Part shown: positions 16,423 through 26,225 of the stretch, piece after piece
Numbering within the stretch: the first letter of the stretch is position 1
How the letters are laid out: each line of letters starts with the position of its first letter
Source of the DNA: Vallitalea sp.
GTDB taxonomy: Bacteria; Bacillota; Clostridia; Lachnospirales; Vallitaleaceae
Assembly (NCBI RefSeq): GCF_025211055.1
Contig: NZ_JAOARO010000099.1
Coordinates: 117,523 to 181,522 of the forward strand
DNA length: 64,000 bases
Reading direction: 5' to 3'
Position numbers and translations under genes: made by a program
The notes under the pieces: generated by a model
Told to the model about the DNA's origin: nothing
Seen by the model: only the letters and a program-made list of their open reading frames with translations
Databases searched by the model: none

Positions 16423-17925
16423 ATGAAATCAGATAAATATATTGTCGTTTGTGGAAATATAATCACAGGTAATGAACTATATTTAATTAAATCATTAGGT
16501 TATAAAAGTATTTTAATTAACTCTAATACATGGATAAGTTTAGATAAAGCTCTAGAAGCAGATGTACCTGTTGAAGTGAATTTAAATGATGAAGAAAAAG
16601 TACTAAAAAAGATAGATGAACTAAAGGAAAAATATAATATTGTAGCTGTATTTACACTTCATGAGTATAGGGTACCTATGGCTGCCAAAATAAAAGAACA
16701 TCTGGGGCTGCCTTATGGATTAAGCTATGAGGCAGCAATGAAATGTCGAAACAAAAAAGCGACAAGAAAAACATTAAAAGGTTTAGGTAAAGATTCGGTA
16801 AAACATGCAATAATAAGAACACTTGAAGAAGCAAAAGCTTTTGTTAATGTTAATGGTTTACCAGTGGTAATAAAACCTTCTAATGATGCAGGGAGTAAAT
16901 TAGTAGCCTGTTGTTCCACAATGTCAGAGGTAGAGGAAGCTGTATCAAATATAAGAAATGTTAAAACTAATTTAGTCGATATAATGCTAGATCCAGAATT
17001 TCTGATTGAGGAGTTCTTAGACGGACCTGAATTCAGTGTTGAAACAATTACATATCAAGGTGAACCAAGAGTTATTGCAATTACCTCAAAAAAAATATTG
17101 TCCCAAATAGCTCCAATAGAAGTAGGACATACAGTACCAGCTTCTCTAGACTTAGTTGAAGAAGAAAGTATTAAAAGTATTGTAATTAAGGCACACAAAT
17201 TATTAGGTATTAGCGATACAGTAACTCACACAGAGATTATACTTACAAAAAATGGACCACGAATCGTTGAAGTAAATGCTCGTCCAGGTGGGGATAATAT
17301 TTCCTTATTAGTCGAAGCAGTTACAGGAGTTAATTTATATGCTTCAAATATATTACTTGCATTAGGAAAAGACATAATCACTGATAGTCAGCAATGTACG
17401 GCTTCTAAGGCAGATATTCGTTACTTTATTGCAGAAGAAGATGGCTATGCTAGGATTAGTGACTTATCAGATATTTATAATAATGCAAAAGTAAAAAAAA
17501 TAGATTTAAATATAAAACATGGAATGCAAGTTAAAAAATCAACGAATAACTATGATAGACTTGGTTGGTTTATATGCTTTGACGAAGAAGATGAAATAAT
17601 AAATGAGATAGCACAAATAGTAGAAGTTCAAAAAGAACCTTTACAAGAAATATTACCAGAAGAAAAGATATCAGAAAAAAAGGAAGACTGGAATTTAGAC
17701 AACTTCCAGAAGATGAATATTGATATATCTTCAAAAGATAATATATCTGCACGTGAATACGCAATGGCAGTTTTAATGCGTGGGCTATTATCTGATAGTG
17801 ATCACAAAAAAGTAAGGGCAGTTATATATGCTAAAAGTATTGGAATTTCTAATGAAGAAATCTACAGGTTATTCTCTTCAGTATCAGATATAGATCAAAT
17901 ACTTAATTATAAGAGTATAAGTTGA
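16423..17925 (+). CDS. ATP-grasp carboxylate-amine/thiol ligase
   Basis: The protein has 500 residues. An N-terminal nucleotide-fold domain (VVCGNIITGNELYLIKSLG) is followed by an ATP-grasp core from about 110 to 310, with GLPVVIKPSNDAGSKLV, the EEFLDGPEFSVE block and the metal-binding end RIVEVNARPGGDNIS. The last 170 residues are Lys/Glu-rich and not recognised. ATP-grasp ligases activate a carboxylate as acyl phosphate and join it to an amine or, as in BtrJ of butirosin biosynthesis, load an amino acid onto a carrier protein. With the stand-alone carrier protein at 26226 and the decarboxylase at 25020, a BtrJ-like loading role is possible but unproven. A GGGAGG site lies upstream. Confidence 0.82.
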   Translation: MKSDKYIVVCGNIITGNELYLIKSLGYKSILINSNTWISLDKALEADVPVEVNLNDEEKVLKKIDELKEKYNIVAVFTLHEYRVPMAAKIKEHLGLPYGLSYEAAMKCRNKKATRKTLKGLGKDSVKHAIIRTLEEAKAFVNVNGLPVVIKPSNDAGSKLVACCSTMSEVEEAVSNIRNVKTNLVDIMLDPEFLIEEFLDGPEFSVETITYQGEPRVIAITSKKILSQIAPIEVGHTVPASLDLVEEESIKSIVIKAHKLLGISDTVTHTEIILTKNGPRIVEVNARPGGDNISLLVEAVTGVNLYASNILLALGKDIITDSQQCTASKADIRYFIAEEDGYARISDLSDIYNNAKVKKIDLNIKHGMQVKKSTNNYDRLGWFICFDEEDEIINEIAQIVEVQKEPLQEILPEEKISEKKEDWNLDNFQKMNIDISSKDNISAREYAMAVLMRGLLSDSDHKKVRAVIYAKSIGISNEEIYRLFSSVSDIDQILNYKSIS

Positions 17926-18013
17926 ACATAATAATAACGTATTGTCAATGTATCAAGGAGTCATTTAAGGGGGGGAAGAGGATTCTACTTAAAGTGAAAG
18001 GAATCCATTTATA

Positions 18014-19267
18014 ATGAAAAGTATAAAAGATGTTGCAGGAGTTTTTATAAGTATTCCTCGTAAAATCCAAATGTTATTATTAGCGATTTTCGTAACAAAT
18101 ATAGGAAATGGAATACAGGCAATAGCCATGAGCAAATGGCTATATGATTATACGGGGAGTGCTCTTGCTTATGGAGGAGTTATTCTATTAGATTATGTGC
18201 TTTCTTTTTTAGTACAATTTATATCAGGAGCTTTAATTGATAAAAGTAATCCTAAAAAAGTCTACATTTTTTGCGATATCATAAGGGGTGGCATTTTTAT
18301 TACTTTAAGTCTATTTTTAGATAGTTCGTCAGCATTGATTATTGTTAGTGTTTCTGTCGCTATTGTTAGTCTGATTAATTCTATATATAGAACGTGCTAC
18401 TTCAAATTACTGCCTATGTTAGTTGAAGATTCATCGAAGTTACTTATGATTAATGGAATATCATCAACAGTTATTCAAGGTGGACTATTACTAGGTATTG
18501 CTATAGTAGCTCCATTATTGATAATAGGCGGAACAAAATTAGCAATCATTATAAATGCCATTTCATTTTTTGTTTCTGCACTCTTAATGTGGCTAATTAA
18601 ATTTGAATATATAATAGAACCTGTAAAAAGTATTAAGAAATTTAATTCTATACTAAGCGATTGGTATCAAGTATTTTTACATATTAAAGCAGATTCATCA
18701 TTGTTACTTCATCTTATTGTAAGTACTGCCAATGTTATGGTAGTTAATTTCTTTAATATACTATTAGTACCCATGGTTAAAACTTGGTATCATAATGATT
18801 CCTACTATATATCTCTATTTGATGGAAGCTTTACTATTGGTGCTGTAATAATTGGTATTATTATAAGTAAGATATATGGTAAATTAGGATTACGTTCATC
18901 AAGTTGGTTAAGTTTAGTTGTTCAAGGTATAATTTTCTTCTTACTTTTTATTAATAAAATTACTTATATAAGTATAGCTCTAATAGCTTTATTAGGTATG
19001 ACAAATGGTTATTCTGGTTTGATTTTCCAAACCACATTACAACAGAGAGTTAGCCATGATATGAAAGGGCGAATTGCAAGCTTTAAACATCTATTGATCT
19101 CGGTGATATCATTAATACTTATTCCAATTGTATCTAAATGTTTGGATTTATCTATTTCGTTGGGACTTATTTGTAGTGCAATTATTATTGGATTGTATGG
19201 TACTATAGCATGCTTCCTTAATTATTCAAATAAATTTGGGGATAATTATTTAGAAAATCAAGTTTAA
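18014..19267 (+). CDS. MFS efflux transporter (Mef/enterobactin-exporter-like)
   Basis: This 417-residue protein has about 12 membrane spans. Its start, with NIGNGIQAIAMSKWLYDYTG, and the loop GALIDKSNPKKV match the MFS_3 group that includes macrolide efflux MefA and siderophore exporters. Within the cluster it is the only transporter and probably exports the product, with the UvrA-like protein as a second protection layer. The ribosome site AAAGGAAT is about 11 bases from the ATG. The preceding 88 bases carry a G-run (17968-17975) with no clear terminator. Confidence 0.85.
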   Translation: MKSIKDVAGVFISIPRKIQMLLLAIFVTNIGNGIQAIAMSKWLYDYTGSALAYGGVILLDYVLSFLVQFISGALIDKSNPKKVYIFCDIIRGGIFITLSLFLDSSSALIIVSVSVAIVSLINSIYRTCYFKLLPMLVEDSSKLLMINGISSTVIQGGLLLGIAIVAPLLIIGGTKLAIIINAISFFVSALLMWLIKFEYIIEPVKSIKKFNSILSDWYQVFLHIKADSSLLLHLIVSTANVMVVNFFNILLVPMVKTWYHNDSYYISLFDGSFTIGAVIIGIIISKIYGKLGLRSSSWLSLVVQGIIFFLLFINKITYISIALIALLGMTNGYSGLIFQTTLQQRVSHDMKGRIASFKHLLISVISLILIPIVSKCLDLSISLGLICSAIIIGLYGTIACFLNYSNKFGDNYLENQV

Positions 19268-19321
19268 AAGTTGTTGGTTGGTAAAAATATTTTGAAAGGA
19301 ATAATACGAGGGTGAGTATAA

Positions 19322-20467
19322 ATGAATGAAGACACCTTTAGAAAGAAGTATAAGGTTAAGGGAAATGTTAATACAATATTAAATGAAATGATTAAGGGAC
19401 TTCGGCAAAAACGTCCAAAAGTCCCAAGTGAATTGACATATACAATCTTTGAAGCAGGGAGTTTCGCACAGATTTGGTTGCAGACAAAAGGGTGTGCTTA
19501 TTCCAAAGCAGGAAGTTGTAGTTGCTGTGATTACTGGGAAGGTGCAACTATTGTAAATATTGCTGATGAATTTAATAAAGCTTTGGAGGAATTAAGTGAG
19601 AACATAGAAATTTTGCTTATAGAAACATCAGGAAGTGTTTTAGATGAAAGTGAAATTACTATGGAAGAATTAAAAAAAATACTTGAATATTCAAAGAAAC
19701 GAAAGTTTAGCAAAATAATTATAGAAACACATATAAATACATTAAATGAAAAAAAGCTTGATTTAATAAAAGACATTATGGATGACACAACGGTTTGTAT
19801 TGAAGTGGGAATTGAATCTTTAGATAAACAAGTTCTTCAATACTCATTAAATAAAATGAGCGTTGTGGGATTGAAAAAGCTAAAACAATATATAAACCTT
19901 GTACACGAAAAAGGATTCAAGTTTATTGCTAACGTTATGGTGGGTGTTCCTTTTTTAACTTTGGATAATCAAATAAAGGATGCTGTTAATAGTATTCATC
20001 AGCTTTTTGACTTTGGTGTTGATTTTGTCATGCTTTTTCCTATTAATATAAAAGAATATACGTTGGTTTACTGGCTTTATCAAAATAATTTATTTGATCC
20101 TGTTTATGGACAGACTATTGTTGAAGTCCTCAATCAGGTTAGTAAGGAGTTGTTAAGTAGAATTGATGTTGTATGGTATGGTAATCGAAAACAGGAAAAC
20201 CCAGCATATCAACAAGAACTTCTGGGACCTTATTATTGTGATGAGTGCAATGATAGAATGATGAACTTTTTCCAATCTTTTAATCAACTAATCTGTAATA
20301 AAGATAGAGTAGATTTATTGGAACAATGTTATCAATTACCATGTCAATGTAAAAGTGAAATCAGAAAGAAATTATCTAAAGAATGTGTAGAAGAAAGAGA
20401 TTTCTATCATATGTTAGATACTTATTATGAACAGATTAAAAAGTATAGTTTAATGAATATAGAATAA
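19322..20467 (+). CDS. Radical SAM protein, RaSEA/Elp3-like, copy 1
   Basis: This 381-residue protein has the iron-sulfur motif C-x7-C-x2-C (GCAYSKAGSCSCCDYW near residues 59-74) instead of the classical Cx3Cx2C. It is followed by the GSVLDE and IETHINTLNEKKLDLIKD blocks and GIESLDKQVLQYSLNK, typical of Elp3/archaeosine-synthase (RaSEA, TIGR01210-type) radical SAM proteins. A C-terminal cysteine set (CDEC near 306 and CQC near 344) may hold a metal or second cluster. Two paralogues lie at 22310 and 26469. The reaction is unknown; RaSEA works on a tRNA-bound lysine adduct, but here the context is a biosynthetic cluster. Confidence 0.78.
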   Translation: MNEDTFRKKYKVKGNVNTILNEMIKGLRQKRPKVPSELTYTIFEAGSFAQIWLQTKGCAYSKAGSCSCCDYWEGATIVNIADEFNKALEELSENIEILLIETSGSVLDESEITMEELKKILEYSKKRKFSKIIIETHINTLNEKKLDLIKDIMDDTTVCIEVGIESLDKQVLQYSLNKMSVVGLKKLKQYINLVHEKGFKFIANVMVGVPFLTLDNQIKDAVNSIHQLFDFGVDFVMLFPINIKEYTLVYWLYQNNLFDPVYGQTIVEVLNQVSKELLSRIDVVWYGNRKQENPAYQQELLGPYYCDECNDRMMNFFQSFNQLICNKDRVDLLEQCYQLPCQCKSEIRKKLSKECVEERDFYHMLDTYYEQIKKYSLMNIE

Positions 20468-20483
20468 TTTGAGGATGGATAAT

Positions 20484-21410
20484 ATGAAAAAACAAAGATT
20501 AGATTTACATTTGTATACAAACGAATACTGTAATATTCACTGTAAGCATTGTTATAATGATAGTGGGGATGCAAGATTCAAGAAAGAGATACCGTTGGAG
20601 AATATTAATAGTATTATTCAAGAGTTGTACGAAGCTTATGATTTGGATATTCACATAGAAGGTGGGGAAATTTTTCTTAGACCTAAGATCTTTAATACAT
20701 TAGCTATATTAGATAAAGAAATTCTCCAGTGTATGACAATTACAAGTAACGGTACTATTTTTATGGATACACCAGATGTGCAATATGTGTTAAAGCATAT
20801 AGAAAATTTCCGTATTTCTGTAGAAGGGCATACTAATGAACTTAATAGCGTCCTTAGAGACTGTGATGTTCTAAAAGTATTAAATAATGCAGAGAAATAC
20901 CAAAAAATGGGAGCAAATATTGTTTTAAGAATCACATTACATAGAGGAAATATTCAAACCCTTATAAGAGATACACTACCAGCTTTGGCTAATAGAGGAT
21001 TTCATAATTTTCAGATATACGAGTTGCAGTCAGTTGGGCGTGGCGACGGTCTGGATTATTGTATTAGAGAAGAAAAAGATTTTAACGATTTTATTGATAC
21101 GCTTATTGAATATCTTCCCACCAGAATGAATGTAAAACTTATGTTTAATAAGAGTAGAGTAAAAAGTATTAACTTAAGAAAAAACGAATTAATTAAAGCT
21201 GAAATTCAAGTAGAGGAAATAGAACCTAATTTAAGTTTAAGTATAAAATCAGATGGCGGAGTTAACATTTGTCCCTGGGATACTTTTGGAGATGTATTAT
21301 TTAATATACATCATGAAAATAATTTAGTAAAACGCTTAAATCAATTTAATTTGTTACATGACTGTGAGCACTGTTCAAAGATTAAGATGAAGGTAGGAAA
21401 GACATGTTAA
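20484..21410 (+). CDS. Radical SAM protein with classical Cx3Cx2C motif
   Basis: This protein has about 308 residues. The SAM-cluster motif is CNIHCKHC near residue 14, followed by EGGEIFLRP (GGE motif) and ITSNGT. A C-terminal cysteine set (CPWDTFGD, CEHCSK and a final KTC) resembles a SPASM/twitch auxiliary cluster region. Enzymes of this type modify peptides, sugars or carrier-bound substrates. I place the start at the ATG at 20484 because GAGGATGG lies six bases upstream; the TTG at 20469 is inside that site. Its stop overlaps the next gene by 7 bases, so the two are probably co-translated. Confidence 0.8.
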   Translation: MKKQRLDLHLYTNEYCNIHCKHCYNDSGDARFKKEIPLENINSIIQELYEAYDLDIHIEGGEIFLRPKIFNTLAILDKEILQCMTITSNGTIFMDTPDVQYVLKHIENFRISVEGHTNELNSVLRDCDVLKVLNNAEKYQKMGANIVLRITLHRGNIQTLIRDTLPALANRGFHNFQIYELQSVGRGDGLDYCIREEKDFNDFIDTLIEYLPTRMNVKLMFNKSRVKSINLRKNELIKAEIQVEEIEPNLSLSIKSDGGVNICPWDTFGDVLFNIHHENNLVKRLNQFNLLHDCEHCSKIKMKVGKTC

Positions 21411-22297
21411 AAGATATAGAAGAATATAATATTGGTAATACGCCAATGTTTGTTATAAAACTAAAAAATAACAATTGGCTATACATAAAATTAGAAAAAT
21501 TTAATTTTCTAGGGAGTATAAAAGCACGTACTGCCTATTATATGGTGAAGAATTTATGTGATATAAAGCATAAGTGTGTTGTTGAATCAACATCTGGGAA
21601 CTTAGGTATAGCTTTAAATTACTTCTTAAAAGAGAGAGATATTAAGTTTTTATGTTTGATTGATGAATCCATTAGTGATGACAAACTAGATAAGATTAAA
21701 AAAAGTGGAATTAAATATAGAATGGTAAAAAAACAAGAGAATCTTGATTTTAGAAGCTCTCGAATAAAATTAGCTAAAGATCTTGAAAGGACAGGGTTTT
21801 ATCATTGGACCAACCAGTATGATAATGAGTATAATATGCTAGCAAATTTTAAATACACTGCTCCTGAGATTTGGGAAAACTGTAATGGAAATATAGATAT
21901 TTGCATTTGTCCAGTTGGATCGGGAGGAACAATATCGGGTATAGCAAAATATATGAAAGAAAAAAATGAGAATATAAAAATAATAGGTGTTGAGCCAGTA
22001 GGATCCACTATATTTGGAGGCGTAGAAGGCGATTATATTAATGCGGGAACAGGTTTACGAGGGCCATCAGGTCTTATTAAGAATAATCGATGTTTTATAG
22101 ATGGTTATTATCAGATTGATGACAAGGAGTCTATTCATTATTGTAAGGAAATTATGGAACAATATCAGCTAGAGCTTGGTATTTCATCAGGAATGACCTT
22201 TGCTGCTGTTATGAAACATGTAGAAAAGGTGAGTAATAAGCATATTGTTATGATATCTCCAGATGGGTTAGAAAACTATAAAGAGCTGATTGTTTAA
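21404..22297 (+). CDS. Cysteine-synthase-like PLP enzyme (beta-replacement family)
   Basis: The protein has 297 residues of fold type II PLP enzyme. The PLP lysine sits in FLGSIKARTA near residue 45, the substrate loop is STSGNLGIAL near 66, the phosphate-binding loop is PVGSGGTISGIAKYM near 170, and the C-terminal SSGMTFAAV resembles the pyridine-N-contacting Ser region. CysK/CysM make cysteine from O-acetyl- or O-phosphoserine; relatives such as SbnA make diaminopropionate precursors. In this cluster it may supply a non-standard beta-substituted amino acid. The N-terminus is short compared with CysK. The gene overlaps the radical SAM gene upstream and is followed by another 12 bases after its stop. 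Confidence 0.82.
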   Translation: MLKDIEEYNIGNTPMFVIKLKNNNWLYIKLEKFNFLGSIKARTAYYMVKNLCDIKHKCVVESTSGNLGIALNYFLKERDIKFLCLIDESISDDKLDKIKKSGIKYRMVKKQENLDFRSSRIKLAKDLERTGFYHWTNQYDNEYNMLANFKYTAPEIWENCNGNIDICICPVGSGGTISGIAKYMKEKNENIKIIGVEPVGSTIFGGVEGDYINAGTGLRGPSGLIKNNRCFIDGYYQIDDKESIHYCKEIMEQYQLELGISSGMTFAAVMKHVEKVSNKHIVMISPDGLENYKELIV

Positions 22298-22309
22298 GGA
22301 GAGGGTAAC

Positions 22310-23437
22310 GTGAATATAGTAAACGAGTTTATAAAACAATGTGATAAAGAAATTAAGAAAAAAAGAACTATATACTGGGATGAAAATACAGTTTATAGTA
22401 TTAGAGAAAATCCAGCCGATTCTTTTGCAGGATTATGGTTTAGAACACAAGGTTGTAGCCATGATAGAAGTGGTGGCTGTGTAATGTGTGATTATAGTAT
22501 AGGACCAATAACCAGTGGAGATATGATGATAGAGTATGTAAAACAAGGATTGTCAGAGATTAAAAATAGCTATGATACTTTTTTAATTTCTCCATCAGGT
22601 AGTATGTTAGACCACAAAGAGGTTCCTGCTGAAGCTAGGCAAAAAATATTTAACTTATTAGCTAAAACCAATCATAGATCGTTTACTTTTGAAACACGAA
22701 TAGATACTATTAATGAAGAAGTAATAAAAGAAGCAAAATCTATTTTTGGGGATAAACTTAATAAGATATTTGTCGGTATTGAATCAAAATCAAATTTTAT
22801 TAACAAATATTGTATTAATAAAGGTATAACGCTAGAACAGATTACAAGGAGTATAGAGATACTACACAAATATGATATTGTTCCAGTTGGAAATATATTA
22901 GCTGGGATACCTTTATTGACTTATCAAGAAAGTATAGACATATGCAGAGAAACCATTAAATGGTGTAGTGAAAATAAGGTTAAACCTGCAATTTTTGTTA
23001 CACATGTCAAGGATAATACTATGTTAAAAAAAATCTATGAAATGGGACTTTGTGATGAGCCCAATTTATGGCTACTTATAGAATTATTATTGCAATTACC
23101 AGAAAATATTAACCCAGATATATGTTGGTATAGAACCTACGATGCTTTTAACTTAATAAAAGCAGCAGATACTTGCCCTAAATGCTATCATAAAGTGCTT
23201 GATGCATTAGATCAATATACACAATATAAAGATAAGGATATTTTACGCCGATTAGACTGTGATTGTCGATTACAATGGAAAGAAGCATTAAATAAGAAAA
23301 AAAATAATTTACCAGATAGAATAGTTCATACTTATTGCCAATTATCAAAGAATATTTTTGGTGAAGAATATTGGATAAAATATGGCAATGCAATAGAAAA
23401 AATGATATATGATGATTATAGTGTGGAGGTTGGCTGA
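22310..23437 (+). CDS. Radical SAM protein, RaSEA/Elp3-like, copy 2
   Basis: This 375-residue paralogue of the proteins at 19322 and 26469 has WFRTQGCSHDRSGGCVMCDY (C-x7-C-x2-C near residue 46), then SPSGSMLD, FETRIDTINEEVIKEAK and GIESKSNF. The C-terminal cysteines (CPKC, CDC) are conserved among the three. The start is a GTG at 22310 behind GGAGAGGG. It ends in TGATG, so its stop overlaps the methyltransferase start by one base. Repeated use of one radical SAM type in a single cluster suggests successive modifications of similar positions or of a repeating scaffold. Confidence 0.78.
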   Translation: MNIVNEFIKQCDKEIKKKRTIYWDENTVYSIRENPADSFAGLWFRTQGCSHDRSGGCVMCDYSIGPITSGDMMIEYVKQGLSEIKNSYDTFLISPSGSMLDHKEVPAEARQKIFNLLAKTNHRSFTFETRIDTINEEVIKEAKSIFGDKLNKIFVGIESKSNFINKYCINKGITLEQITRSIEILHKYDIVPVGNILAGIPLLTYQESIDICRETIKWCSENKVKPAIFVTHVKDNTMLKKIYEMGLCDEPNLWLLIELLLQLPENINPDICWYRTYDAFNLIKAADTCPKCYHKVLDALDQYTQYKDKDILRRLDCDCRLQWKEALNKKKNNLPDRIVHTYCQLSKNIFGEEYWIKYGNAIEKMIYDDYSVEVG

Positions 23438-24165
23438 TGATTGAGTATTCAAATATAGCAAAGTACTATGATCAATGGTCCTCGGGTGATAAATATTGGA
23501 ATGTAACGAAAGATTTTTATGTTGCAGAGAGCAAACATTATGAAGGACCAATTGTAGAATTAGGAATAGGCACAGCTCGTATCACCACTGAAATACTAAA
23601 AAAGTATTCAATAGATATTATAGGAGTTGATCGGTGTAAAGAAATGCTAGAAGAATCAAGAAGAAGGATAGCGAAAGAGGGACTATTAGATAAACTGACA
23701 TTACTACATCAGGATTTTGTCCATTTACAATTGCCTTATAAGAGTAAATACATATTTATGCCATTTAGAACATTTGGACATTTGCCTTGTATACAGACGA
23801 GAAAAAAAGCTCTAACATCAATATACAATAATCTTTGTGAGGGTGGAGTTTTCATCTTTGATCATTATATCTTAGATGAAGAGTGGGCAAAATCAGCTAA
23901 TAATAGAAGAATAAAAATGTATGAAAGTGATGACATACTAATTGAAGATCTATATACATTTGATTTTAACAACAAGAAGCTACATTGTTCTGTGTTCAAA
24001 AATAATACTTTACTTGAAAGTTTTGATTTCTATTGGTTTCAGCCGTCTGAAATTATGCAAATAATTAAAGATGTAGGATTCAAGGTAAAAGCATTATATG
24101 GAGATTTTCATAGGAATCAACTTACTAAAGACTCATATAATCAAATATGGGTATTGGAAAGGTGA
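23437..24165 (+). CDS. Class I SAM-dependent methyltransferase
   Basis: This 242-residue protein has a Rossmann-fold methyltransferase core. Motif I is VELGIGTARITTEIL near residues 38-52, the acidic residue that binds the SAM ribose is in IIGVDRCKEML near 65, and the loop LHQDFVHLQL follows. The middle PFRTFGHLP and the late FYWFQPSEIMQIIKDVGF are typical of small-molecule methyltransferases of the Methyltransf_25/11 group. Translation is coupled to the radical SAM gene before it. It probably methylates N, O or S of a pathway intermediate; the target is not visible. Confidence 0.85.
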   Translation: MIEYSNIAKYYDQWSSGDKYWNVTKDFYVAESKHYEGPIVELGIGTARITTEILKKYSIDIIGVDRCKEMLEESRRRIAKEGLLDKLTLLHQDFVHLQLPYKSKYIFMPFRTFGHLPCIQTRKKALTSIYNNLCEGGVFIFDHYILDEEWAKSANNRRIKMYESDDILIEDLYTFDFNNKKLHCSVFKNNTLLESFDFYWFQPSEIMQIIKDVGFKVKALYGDFHRNQLTKDSYNQIWVLER

Positions 24166-24169
24166 AAGT

Positions 24170-25030
24170 ATGTATAAATATTTAGGGAAAAGCTTAGATG
24201 GTTTTCAAGGTGCTATGCAAATGTTATTTCATGATAAAGGATATGGTGAAGTAAAGGATATAGACTGCATTGCTTTGAGAAATTGTTCTATGGAGATACA
24301 GGATAATATGTCATTTTGGTTCTCTCCTTTAGTTAAGACAGAAGAAGCAATAAATAATTTAAAAAATTTATTAGAAATTAAAGATTATATTAAAGTAAAG
24401 AAGATAACTAATGATAATATTGATGATGTGCTAACTTTTGATAACCAGCCTTTTGTTCTAGGACCAATCAACAAAAAGAGATTATATAACAAGGTTGATA
24501 CACAATTTTATGATGGTAATCGTCATTATGTTTACTGCTTTTTAGTAGGAAAAGATAGGATCATCCATGAGCCTGATGGAGTACCTTACATGATGATTGG
24601 AGAAAATGAAATATTAAATTTTCTAAAAGACCGTAATAATATTTATAAAATAAACTTAGAAGTAGGTGGTAGCATAAAACAACCTACTAAATTAGAAATT
24701 CTTAAAAGGTGGATAATACGTAAAAGAGAATTAGATAAACACCCTCATAATGCATTAAATTTCGACTTCAACAAAATTACTAGAATGTCTTCTTCTAATG
24801 AACTACAGCGACAATACGCTCTACAAAATTATATGATACAGACTTATAAATTAATTAATCTACTGGATAAAAATACAAGTATAACACGAGAAGACGTTTT
24901 TCATGAACTTGCTGAGAGGATTTCTCAGATTGCCATAAGTGGAGAGATGGAAATGCTTAGTCATGTAATAGGCCAAGTTGATCAAATGATAGTAAAAGCA
25001 GTATTGGAGGAGATAGATTATGAAATTTGA
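24170..25030 (+). CDS. BtrH/papain-fold-like protein lacking an obvious catalytic Cys
   Basis: The protein has 286 residues from the ATG at 24170, which follows GGTGAAAG; the longer reading would overlap the methyltransferase. Its middle part aligns by eye with the protein at 30803: PFVLGPINKKRLY matches VLIGPVNMAKLNY, and HYVYCFLVGKDRIIHEPDG matches HYIVLYKLKNNKFFLNDSEG, giving the His and Asp of a papain-like site. At the N-terminus, however, the paralogue's YCGTYA is replaced by DGFQGAM, so no nucleophilic Cys is evident. It may be a non-catalytic partner or use another mechanism. Overlaps the decarboxylase gene by 11 bases. Confidence 0.6.
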   Translation: MYKYLGKSLDGFQGAMQMLFHDKGYGEVKDIDCIALRNCSMEIQDNMSFWFSPLVKTEEAINNLKNLLEIKDYIKVKKITNDNIDDVLTFDNQPFVLGPINKKRLYNKVDTQFYDGNRHYVYCFLVGKDRIIHEPDGVPYMMIGENEILNFLKDRNNIYKINLEVGGSIKQPTKLEILKRWIIRKRELDKHPHNALNFDFNKITRMSSSNELQRQYALQNYMIQTYKLINLLDKNTSITREDVFHELAERISQIAISGEMEMLSHVIGQVDQMIVKAVLEEIDYEI

Positions 25031-26225
25031 ATTAAAAGAAATTAACAAAGATATTCAAATAGTACTACAACATCATAAAACGCCTTTTTACTTGTACAAT
25101 GTATCCCATTTACGGAAAAATATAGAGGCTATTAAAAGCATTCTAACAGAGGATATTAAGTTATGTTATTCGATCAAAGCCAATCCATTAGTTGTTTCTT
25201 ACATGCAAGATTTGGTGACTTACTTTGAAGTATGTTCATATGGCGAATATGAAATATGTCGTGAATATATAGGAAAAGATAAAAAAATAATTTTTGGTGG
25301 AGTGTGTAAGCTTAAAGAAGAGATTCTAGAAGCTATTAAAGATAAACGAATTATAGTTACTATTGAATCTATAACACAACTTCATGATATTAATGAATGT
25401 TGCAAATTGCTAGGTATTACAAAAGAAGTATTCTTGCGAATGAGTACAGGGAATCAATTTGGTTTATCAATGGTTGACTTAGAAGAAATTATTAGCCAAA
25501 GAGATAAGTATAAAAGCATAAAAATTAAGGGAGTACAATTATATGCTAATACACAGTGTTTTCAAATTAACAAGGAGAAAGAGTACATAAAACAACTTTT
25601 TGAAGTAATAGATCAGTTAGAAAAGAATTATGGATACAAGATTAACATTATTGATTATGGTGGGGGAATAGGTGTCCCATATTATAAAAAAGATTTAGAA
25701 AAAACTAATTGGGAGGAGATGTTACAAGCCATTTCTCAAGAATTAAGAGATAAAAGTAATGGACGTCAAATAATCTATGAAGCAGGACGTATTATTCCAG
25801 CTAGTTGTGGGATCTATGTGAGTAGTGTTTGCGATCAAAAAATTAATAATAAAAGAAGATATTCAATTTTAGATGGTGGAATCAATCATATAAAATATTA
25901 TGGACAAGCCTTTGGAGGTAGGAATGTGATTGCTAAGGTTTTGAATGGACAGGAGGAAAAAGATATCTATACTGTTTGTGGACCTTTATGTACATCAAAC
26001 GACATTTTACTAAGACAAATGGAGTTAGCAAAACACAACATAGGAGACAAAATAATATTTCTCAATGCAGGGGCATATTGCCAAACAGAGGCAGCTGGAC
26101 TTTTTCTAAGTAGAGATTTACCAGCTATTTTCATAATAGATGAAAATAAAACTGTTAAATGCGTAAGAAATAAAATAAAAACTTATACAATTAACAGTAC
26201 ATTGACTAATAAGGAGAGAAAATAA
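25020..26225 (+). CDS. Group IV PLP-dependent decarboxylase (DapDC/ODC fold, BtrK-like)
   Basis: This 401-residue alanine-racemase-fold decarboxylase has the PLP lysine in CYSIKANP (Lys53). The phosphate loop IIDYGGGIGVPYY lies near 210-222, EAGRIIPA near 257, the specificity-helix Cys in CGPLCTSND near 322, and the PLP-contacting Tyr in LNAGAYCQTEA near 350. Relatives decarboxylate diaminopimelate, ornithine or, in the case of BtrK, glutamate attached to a carrier protein. The carrier-protein gene starts immediately after this stop, which favours a carrier-bound substrate. GGAGGAG precedes the ATG. Confidence 0.87.
   Translation: MKFELKEINKDIQIVLQHHKTPFYLYNVSHLRKNIEAIKSILTEDIKLCYSIKANPLVVSYMQDLVTYFEVCSYGEYEICREYIGKDKKIIFGGVCKLKEEILEAIKDKRIIVTIESITQLHDINECCKLLGITKEVFLRMSTGNQFGLSMVDLEEIISQRDKYKSIKIKGVQLYANTQCFQINKEKEYIKQLFEVIDQLEKNYGYKINIIDYGGGIGVPYYKKDLEKTNWEEMLQAISQELRDKSNGRQIIYEAGRIIPASCGIYVSSVCDQKINNKRRYSILDGGINHIKYYGQAFGGRNVIAKVLNGQEEKDIYTVCGPLCTSNDILLRQMELAKHNIGDKIIFLNAGAYCQTEAAGLFLSRDLPAIFIIDENKTVKCVRNKIKTYTINSTLTNKERK

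Noticed and set aside
25020..26225. Housekeeping diaminopimelate decarboxylase (lysA)
   Set aside because: The fold fits, but the gene is overlapped by and abutted to pathway genes including the carrier protein; a carrier-bound substrate is more likely, though not proven.
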